DNA of 64,000 bases from Arcuatula senhousia. Lineage: Eukaryota > Mollusca > Bivalvia > Mytilida > Mytilidae. How positions within the stretch are numbered: the first letter of the stretch is position 1; each line of letters opens with the position of its first letter. The notes beneath the pieces were generated by a model. It was not told the origin of the DNA, did not search any database, and was given only the letters and a program-made list of their open reading frames with translations. Below are positions 56,115 to 64,000 of the stretch, in pieces. Location of the stretch: positions 46,736,106 through 46,800,105 of the forward strand of contig OZ020303.1 of assembly GCA_963971305.1 (NCBI GenBank), written 5' to 3'. The position numbers and the translations under genes are program-made.

Positions 56115-59075
56115 CTACTGTTCCAGCGTTGCCACCTTTGCCTTGAAGGTGGTTAGTGTTGGTGCTGAAACTATGTCTGGTGGTAAGACATTCCAGTCCC
56201 TGATCGTTCTGGGAAAGAAGGAAAATTTTCTATAATCATGGCTGGAACTTGGTATTTGGAACGAGAGTTGGTGCATGTTCCTGGTGAGGCGAGTTGGTGG
56301 TATTAATCGGTTTTCTTTGTCAATTGCTACCTCACCATTGTAGATCTTATAGAGCATGGCTAGTCTTGCTTCTTTTCTTCTTTGCTCTAGGCTTTTCCAA
56401 TTTAGAGTTTCCAACATGTTGTCTACACTTGATCTGTTCCCGTGTTTGTTATAGACATATCTGGCTCCTCTACGTTGGACCATTTCAATTGTGTTGATAT
56501 CTTTCTTTGTATATGGATCCCATACAGTGGATGCGTACTCCACAACTGGTCGTACTAAAGAGTTGTACGCATTCTTCTTAGTGTTGGTTGATCCGATATT
56601 AAGGTTTCGTCGCAGGAATCCTATGGTCTTGTTGGCTTTGCCACATATGTTGTTGATGTGGCTTGTCCAGCGTAGATCTGATGTTATGAGACAGCCAAGA
56701 TACAGTTACTTAGCGTTTTCCACTGATTTTAGTGTTTGGCCATGCAACTTGTATTCGTATTTGATAGGATCTGATTTTTTACTTATTGTCAGGACGTTGC
56801 ATTTGTCTGGATGAAATTCCATTTTCCACTTTTTCTCCCATTCTCCTAGCTTGTATAGGTCTGACTGTAGATCAAGTGCGTCAGTCATTGATGTGATTGT
56901 CAGATACGCTATGGTGTCATCAGCGAATAGTCTGACTGTTGACTTGAGACCTTTTGGCATGTCATTTATATAGAAGAGAAAAAGGGATGGTCCTAGGACG
57001 GAACCCTGAGGAACACCTGAGTCCACGCTTATGTATGTTGATTTTTCCCCATCTACAACAACGGCCTGGGTTCTGTTATTTAGAAAGTTCTGTATCCAGG
57101 TGTTGGTTCTTCCTCGGATTCCATAGTGTTCTAGTTTGTGACAGAGTAGACTGTGACTGACTTTGTCGAATGCCTTAGAGAAATCCATAATTAATACGTC
57201 GCTCTGTTTTCCAGATGACATGGTGGCAGTTATCTTGTCGACAAATTCGATAAGTTGGGTTTCACATGATCTTTTCCTCCTGAAGCCGTGTTGGAGTGGA
57301 TAGAGGATATTGTTGTCATCAGCATGTCTCATAATGTGACTGGTGATGATGTGTTCCATTAGTTTACAGCAAATGCAAGTTAATGAGATGGGCCGGTAGT
57401 TCTCAGCTTTGTGCCGATCCCCTTTCTTGTATACTGGGCTAACATTTGCTGACCGCCAATCCAATGGGACCTCTCCTGTTTCTAGAGATTTGTTGAAGAT
57501 GATAGTTAGGATTGGTGCTATTTCAGTCGCCAGTTCCTTCAAAATTTTCGGTCGTATGTTGTCTGGTCCTGCTGCTTTGTTGGGGTTGAGCTGTTGGAGA
57601 AGTTTGAGAACGCCATTTGTAGTGATGTTTATTTCTGGAGCAGTTGGGAACTGTCCTGTCATATACTGTTGGTTTTTGAATTCTTTTTGTGTTATATCAG
57701 ATTTTTCAGAAAAGGCTGATTGGAACTGGGCGTTGAGTATAGTTGCTTGTTCAACAGGATCAGAGTGAAGAAGGCCATGATTCCTCATTGGTGCTATCCC
57801 TTTACTGTCTGTTCGTTTATGCTTGATGTATGTCCAAAAACGTTTCATTCCACTGTATGTGTTATCTTCCTCCTGTGGTGTTACTATGCTTTCTATGTAG
57901 ATCCAGTACGCTCTTCGCAGTTCTCTCTGGACTTTGCGTTTAGTTAATTTGAATTTCTCTGTTATTTTCTTATCTCTTGATTTCTTGTTTCGTTTGTAGA
58001 GCCTATCTCTTTTCCTGATTAGCTTTCTAATTTCCGGAGTTATCCATGGAAGACTGTCTCTTTTTTTCGCATTCTTGTGTGGGATGTGCTGTTTGATAAG
58101 GTCTTCTAATTGGTTCTTAAATGCCTCCCATAGTTCTGACACTGAGGAATTCTGGTTATTAAGCTGTTTGACGTTTTCTAGTATGGGTGACATGCCTTCT
58201 TTAATACTTTGCCAGTTTGCTTTTTTGTACAGTGGGATGCTTCGCGGTTTTTGAGTTTTCTTTTTTGTAGACAGGTCAACTTCAGCAAAGACAATGTCGT
58301 GGTCTGATATTCCTGGGATAGTCTCAGTTCTTAGGAATGCTGAGGGGTTGTTGGTAAGTATGAGGTCTAGTGTGTTGTTATTTCTAGTTGGTTCTTCAAC
58401 CATCTGCACAAGGCCATTGTCATCTAGAATGTCCATGAGTTTATGGTGATTTTTGGTGCTAGTGGTGTTTCCTTTGAGTGTTTTGGTCTTCCAATCCCAT
58501 CCTGGGAGGTTGAAATCTCCAGCAACTATGATGTTTGACTTGGTGTTTTTGCTGATTCTGTTAATGCTTTTCTGTAGTTCATCAATTGCGGTTTCGTTTG
58601 TTGTTTTGGGGTTGTAGTATGATGCTAAGAATAGGTCTTTAGAGTTGGCTAAGCTGATTTTTGCCCATATGATCTCACAATCTGTATCAAATTCAGTAAC
58701 CTGTTGGGAGATGTATTCTTTGTTGATTGCTATTAATACTCCTCCTCCTGTTGTTTTGCGATCCTTGCGGAATATGTTATAGTTATCTGGGAAGATCTGG
58801 TTATCTACGATGGTGTTGTCTACCCATGTCTCGGTGCAAAATACAACATCAGGTTTGGTGCTGCTGAGTAGGTTGGATAATCTGCATTGTTTTGACTTGA
58901 TGGATTGACAGTTGATGTTTAGAAGTTTTAGTGGGGCTCTTTTTGTTCGTCCTTTGGTGTTGCTATTCCTAATTTTGACCCGACAGTCCAAATTGTTCCA
59001 CCACAATGGTCTGAAAATTGGGTGGCAATATTTATTCTTGGACTTGATCGTCACTCTGTGATCATGTTCGACCTT
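56115..59075 (-). pseudogene. LINE retrotransposon ORF2 (EEP endonuclease + RT), one in-frame stop
   Basis: A frame of about 780 codons has an APE-type endonuclease at about residues 40-260 ([36 protein letters not shown]). It has a reverse transcriptase at about 490-740 ([54 protein letters not shown]), with catalytic residues intact. A single TAA at 56703-56705 interrupts it. The same frame then runs 196 more codons (VEYASTVWDPYTKKDI, MVQRRGARYVY, LETLNWKSLEQRRKEARL) to TAG. Upstream there is a stop at about 59076 and no Met near the domain start, so the 5' end is probably truncated and ORF1 is absent. The family looks Jockey/CR1-like. It lies upstream of, and in the same orientation as, the tetraspanin gene. 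Confidence 0.92.
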
Positions 59076-60734
59076 TTACACTTACAAGCTAAATTATGTT
59101 AATACTTGTTAAAAGTTTGATTCAATCCCGAAAAAAAACAATAAAAACCTTTGGAATCTAGGGCTGTAGTGTACTACATGACTGAAAAAGTTAAGCTTGG
59201 GTTCTTTTGTTTTTCAAATTGTTGGTGTCGAGTCAGATGATGGAGGAGATAAATCTGATTCAGACACTGTTGAGACTCAACCTGGATGTATATATTTTAC
59301 ATGTACTTTAACTTGGTTTTGTTAAGGACTAAATTGTTTTACCTATATTGTTATTGATCTGTAATCAACAACAAATTCTTAATTTAAAAAAGAAAACAAT
59401 GAATCCAATGACGCCATTTTCTAAAAATATTTATAAACTCAAACCAAAACTGGTGAGAACTCCGGTGAAAACTCCGTGTTTCTACCTCTTATTAAGATAG
59501 AAAACACAAAACTAACAAACCAACAGAAACCATGAAACGGCGTTTTATACGTTCATGAAACAAACAAACAGAAGAATTCAAATAATGAAGAAAAAGGCAC
59601 AAGGGATATATTGGTGGAATTAGAGATTTTTCTGATAAGAAAAAGGGGGTCTATCAAATGATTTGAAACTAGATAAACATAATCATTAGAAAATGTTGTT
59701 ACTATGTGTATCAAATTAATCTATATTTTCAATTCCAGATAGTTAAAAGAACAAAAAACTCACAGGTGTCGTCACAGAACTTCTAATTTAAGTTATCAGT
59801 TTACTGTCAAAGAAAGTCGGACTTTCAAAATACCAGACCTTGAGACTACTTTACAGAACGTCATGAACCATCAAAATGATCTCGAATATTCGATAAGTCA
59901 CCAGGGCAGGGAAATACATCAGTCCGAGAATATCAAACGATTTTTTAAAGCGACGTAATTTCTGCTACATCAAAAGCTGACAGAATATTCATGTACATCA
60001 TTAAATTGCCGGAGAGCACTGGCTAGCTATCCATACCCTTACAACAATCTTACAAACTGAATCTTTAAGCGGGAATTTACAAAGATAGTAACTTCAAAGT
60101 CATGTAGCATGAAGATATCCATGCAATGTCTAACTGAAAAGAAAAGTGGATGGTTTAGTTCTTCCTTGATATACATAAACTATTGAAAGATCATCAGACA
60201 GACACTGTGAAAAAAGGACGTCCGCTTAAAATCTTTTTTTTTCATTATAGCTCTTCGAATGTCCATGTATGTCAAAAAGGTTATAACTTTTTTAAATTCA
60301 CGAGCAGTGATGAATATATCCTTATTTCCTTTTGCCAACAATAAACAGAAAAAAAAACCACCATAATTTGACTGTCGCATATTAACAATAAGTTTTTGGT
60401 AAGGAGGTTCGAAATAAAGATTCTTTGAAAATGCATTGAGACGAATCATGAAGGTTTAAACAAATTTGTTCAGTACATAATAAAAAAAGCATGCAAAAAC
60501 ACAAGTCTAAAGAAATGAAATTATTGTGTACATCTTACTTATACATCTTCTGTCAATACTTTAGAAATTGTAATTATAGTACTTCCACGGGTTTATGAAA
60601 AACCAAGGCGCTAACAAAAGTTATCGAATTATTATCATGTTACAAACTACTGCAACATCCCATGCCCAAGTTTCATCACTGTAATCATAATTTTGTTAAT
60701 ATAAGATAAACTGCATCCTTAAAGCGTATTTTTA
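59076..60734. other. AT-rich DNA, no gene recognised
   Basis: No coding sequence, tandem repeat or terminal-repeat structure was found on either strand. It may include the tetraspanin promoter or 5' UTR exon. Confidence 0.45.
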
Positions 60735-61693
60735 AACAAGAGGCTCCTAGGAGCCTAAATCGCTCACTTGGTCTTGATATCGACCCTAAAAAGACTTTTG
60801 TAAACGTAATGAGCTGAACATTTAAGCAATTTTCTCTATCTATTATAGTTTTCATTCTGTAGGCAAAAAGCATGAAAACCCGTTACTTAGGGACCATAAC
60901 CCCAATAAGGGGTCATCTGAAAACTTCAATACTATGAAGACTTCGTAGAGCTAAATGAACTGAATGTTTAAGCAGACAAGAGCTTTTCTCCATCTGCTAT
61001 AGTTTTCATTCTATAGGCCAAAAACATGAAAAAAAAACGGTATTTTAAGGGCCGTACGTAACCCCAAAAGGGGTCATCCAACAACTTCGATCCTATGAAG
61101 ACTGTTGTAGAGATTAATGAGCTGAACATTTAAGCAAGCAACAGCTTCTCTCAATCTGCTATAGTTTTCATTCCATAGGCCAAAAACATGAAAAAACGTT
61201 ATTTAGGGGCTGTAATCCCTATAAGGGAACATCTGACTATCTTGACCCTATGGAGACTTTTGTAGAGCGAAATGAGCTGAACATTTAAGCAAGCAACAGT
61301 TTTCATTCTATAAGCCAAAAACATTTTTCACCTTTAAGGGGCCGTAACTCTTGGAGACTTATGTAGAGCTTTTGAAGCTGAAGCAGTAACGTGGCATCAG
61401 ATTTCACCTATCTGTAAGAGATCTCTTATATTTTTTGATTTACAAGCCAAAAACAGTAGTCTGACCCCCCTGTTCTATTTTTAGCCACGGCGGCCATGTT
61501 TTTTGGTCGGCAGTCACCATTTGTGCAATCTTGGTAGAGGACATCCCATAAATGAAGTGTGGAAAGTTTCAAAGCGATCCCTGAAGTAGTTTCAGAGGAG
61601 AAGGTTTTAAACGAAAAGTTAACGATGGATGACGACGACGACGACGGACGCCAAGTGATGGCAACAGCTCACCTTTTGGTCCAGGTGAGGTAA
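60735..61693 (+). mobile_element. Tandem-core element family A, copy 5
   Basis: AAACAAGAGGCTCCTAGGAG start, about four diverged 155-bp-type units (GGGGTCATCTGAAAACTTC and relatives), (GACGAC)n and CAAGTGATGGCAACAGCTCA. The end is a shortened hairpin with CACCTTTTGGTCCAGGTG. It is older and more diverged than copy 4. Confidence 0.87.
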
Positions 61694-62131
61694 AAAATGT
61701 CATCCGCAGAAATAAAGTTTTCTAAATGGTTTAACGGCCCTCAGAAGCCGCCAATAGCATAGTTTCAGTGTCACTTTGTCCATCTGTCAGTCTAAGGAAC
61801 ACACGCTACCACTGACGGTTGGATTCCAAACATCGATCGACTGTTGTATAAGGAAATGGAAATTAATGTTCAGCTTATCATGAATGGGGGGTTTGCTTTG
61901 CATGCTAAATTTCGGTGTGCTGCAGATTTTGTATCAAGCCTATACTTCATCCTTATCAAGATTATGCCGGCGACCCGATGATATTTTTAATAATAAATAT
62001 TATGCAGGTTTAATATATGATCAAACGGAACGTGCTTAACAAGCCTAAAAGGTTCGTAGATACCTCTTTGTCGAAAAGATGCTTGAGCAGTATTTGGAAT
62101 GTCCCAAACCCCATCTCGACACGCCCATTTT
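61694..62131. other. Intergenic DNA upstream of the plus-strand paralogue
   Basis: No gene or repeat recognised. It leads into the conserved 5' flank at 62132. Confidence 0.45.
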
Positions 62132-62227
62132 CAGTAAAGAAACAATCGTAACAATCGTTGCCCGACGTCGGCTTGACAACGCTTTACTTTTGCGAAGTTT
62201 GCTCTATCGCAATAGCCGCACTTCACC
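62132..62227 (+). promoter_or_regulatory. Conserved 5' flank of the paralogue
   Basis: Blocks AACAATCGTTGCCCGACGTC, GGCTTGACAACG and GCGAAGTTTGCTCTATCGCA match the flank of the gene at 35248 in inverted orientation. It contains the palindrome CCGACGTCGG. It is likely promoter plus 5' UTR. Confidence 0.7.
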
Positions 62228-62365
62228 ATGTCAGACACCGAAAGTATAAATTCGACGACTACGTTCGTCTTAAAGCCGGATAGTAGCAAGAAGATTCCCT
62301 TTCGAGATTTTCAAAGCTTAGATCACAAAGAACACAGAGAAGCTCGAACTTTTGTCAGGCCAACT
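62228..62365 (+). CDS. Paralogue exon 1
   Basis: 138 nt from ATG. One codon shorter than its partner, with KIPFRDFQSLDHKEHREART in place of KIPFRDNHNGLDHKDHREAR. Confidence 0.9.
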
Positions 62366-63568
62366 GTAAGTAAGCTTACCGGTCAAATTTTCTGCAATGG
62401 CCTGCATTTGTCAGTTATGGGGTTTAAGCATATTTTTACTAAGAAGTTAATGCCATCGAAATGATCTTTTAAATTTACCTAGCATTATTACTTACAGAGG
62501 GCTTGATTCTTACATTTATTGTATCAAGCTATTGCGTGTATTGTTATAAGTTCTTAATTGCAGTTTTGAGGTCATCAATGCTTACTAGCTCCTATGTGGT
62601 CGGATTCGTAGATTCACAACGACTGGCAATACAATTTTTTTAAGACGTGTTTTCTTGTTAATTCATCCATGACTGTTTTATTCTTAAAAAGAATTTAATA
62701 AATCATTTCCAAAAGCCACGCACAAACCCACCAAGTTTTATAAGACCCATCCGTTACAAAAATGACAATAACATTGGCCCTCACATACAAACGAGATAAG
62801 TCGAAGGCTGAACTTAGCCCGTAAATGAAAACACCATCCCAATCAAATGATTTTTTTTTCAAATAAAAGGTGCACATCTTATTATGTCACATGCAATGAT
62901 TAGTTTAAAGTTTCACAAAAATCTTTTAAGGGATTAAGGGAGTTGCGGATACGAGATGTGTCCCCTTGTCTGTAAATGGCTCAATTAATGTTTTGCTATT
63001 GGAAAACCTCCAAATATATGGGAGCAAATAAAAAGAAAATACGAAATGTACATCCACATTATGTTGCAAGGATTGTGTGAAAGTTTCATTAAAATCTATA
63101 AAGGGTTAAGCATAAGCTGCAGATAGGAAATGGATACTCCCTGATGTCTAATGGCTACGTCCATATTTTGCTATAAGAACCACAAAAGTCCATCAGATCA
63201 AATTTTGAAATAGAGGTCATAGAAGATGGACATCTGCATAACATGAAGATTGTGTATGAAAGTTTAATAAAAATCCACTGAGGGATTATGTAGAAGTTGC
63301 AGACATTAGATGGGTACCGTGGGGTGTTACAGACGATCGAACGCACGGACGAAATGATACAATGTCATGACACAGGCAGGAAGTACAAAAAGTTGCTTAT
63401 ATTAGATTCTTTTTCAGCCGTCTAGTTTGTTTAAGACCAGCTGACAAAATCTAAAATACAATATTTCAGGTCAGGGATGGCGTTACAAAGATTGCACCAG
63501 AGCAACGAACTACTGTTGCACCAGTTGATGAAATATTCTTGACTAGACCAAAAGTTCAGAGCAAAGAG
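62228..63568 (+). CDS. Paralogue of the unrecognised 318-aa gene, first two exons (runs off window)
   Basis: Exon 1 (62228-62365) reads MSDTESINSTTTFVLKPDSS to EARTFVRPT, with donor GTAAGT. Exon 2 (63470-63568) reads VRDGVTKIAPEQRTTVAPVD, then FLTRPKVQSKE, with acceptor TTTCAG and donor GTATGC. Both are in phase 0. Later exons are expected beyond 64000. Function unknown, as for its partner. Confidence 0.85.
62815..63362 (+). mobile_element. Tandem-core element family D, copy 3 (degenerate)
   Basis: Three decayed units with AGGTGCACATCTTATTATGT, TTGTGTGAAAGTTTCATTAA and GAAGTTGCAGACATTAGATG, ending near ACGGACGAAATG. It lies in the intron between paralogue exons 1 and 2, the position matching copy 2 in the partner gene. 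Confidence 0.65.
63470..63568 (+). CDS. Paralogue exon 2 (99 nt, missing from the partner gene)
   Basis: 33 codons in phase 0 at both ends, so it can be skipped without frame change. No similar sequence was found between 34185 and 35107 in the partner. Confidence 0.82.
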
Positions 63569-63691
63569 GTATGCACTTAATTCTGTTGTTTTTACTTAAT
63601 TCGAAAAAGACTAGTAATCTAAAAAAAACTCCGCTGCAATATGGGGTCCATTAGACTAAAAGCGTTTTAGATAATTTTAACTGAAATCTTT

Positions 63692-64000
63692 TATATATAC
63701 TCACTCAAAAAAGTTACGCAACAATACAAAATTTCCTTATATATTTTAAATAAACCTACCTAATTTTATTTTTGTATTGAAAAGCAATTTCTTAACCGAT
63801 TTTAATGAAACAAAAACCAAGAAAACGAGAAATGATTGAAATTTATTTTTATGATTATAAAAAAATTGTAACTTCACCGGTTTTTAAGATATCAATAGTA
63901 GAAATCAATTGTTAATTTTATGCGTCAACAACCCGTTTAAATCAACCAACATTTTCCGTGGAAAACCATTGGTTATGTTCTACTCGCGTTCTATCAAAAA
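63692..64000. mobile_element. Possible DNA transposon end, truncated by window
   Basis: TATATACTCACTCAAAAAAG then TTACGCAACAATAC looks like a TA-flanked terminal inverted repeat. The matching end would lie outside the window, so this is tentative. Confidence 0.3.

Noticed and set aside
56491..57947. Plus-strand frames of 68-119 codons
   Set aside because: Antisense shadows of the LINE reverse transcriptase frame.

Overview
This window is a stretch of eukaryotic nuclear genome. It is AT-rich, with compact exons separated by GT-AG introns and dense interspersed repeats. The repeat content (tandem-repeat elements with hairpin ends, a tRNA-headed SINE with a bivalve-type central domain, the GACGCGCGTTTCGTCT motif) points to a bivalve mollusc, probably a mussel such as Mytilus. 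That assignment is inference from familiarity with such repeats, not a database match.

Layout. (1) 1.6-22.6 kb, minus strand: the first 26 coding exons (about 1,035 codons) of TRRAP, the PIKK-family scaffold of the SAGA and TIP60/NuA4 acetyltransferase complexes. The rest of the gene lies beyond the left edge. Its introns hold several mobile elements, two decayed exon duplicates, one GC-AG intron, and a ~49-bp minisatellite grown out of an exon/5' splice-site boundary. (2) 22.6-30.3 kb: repeats, a SINE with a 14-bp target-site duplication, a 3 x 120-bp array and a decayed reverse transcriptase. (3) 30.5-35.2 kb, minus strand: a complete seven-exon gene for a ~318-aa charged protein that I do not recognise. 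A paralogue of it starts at 62.2 kb on the plus strand and runs off the right edge, so the pair is inverted about a ~27-kb interval. (4) 36.3-43.7 kb: repeat elements and AT-rich DNA. (5) 44.4-54.6 kb, minus strand: a complete eight-coding-exon tetraspanin (~302 aa). A ~2-kb hAT-type element sits exactly at its second 5' splice site. (6) 56.1-59.1 kb, minus strand: a LINE retrotransposon with endonuclease, reverse transcriptase and C-terminal region in one frame broken by a single stop. (7) 60.7-64 kb: another tandem-repeat element and the start of the plus-strand paralogue.

The three host genes show no functional link to each other. The shared theme is repeats shaping gene structure: splice donors multiplied in tandem, a donor duplicated by transposition, and an exon missing from one paralogue where a repeat now sits. 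At least four sequence-unrelated repeat families here share one architecture: complementary termini, a tandem core of 135-174 bp, a short-motif microsatellite, and a 3' hairpin often looped with TTCG. This resembles published pearl and Helentron-associated (HINE) elements of bivalves.
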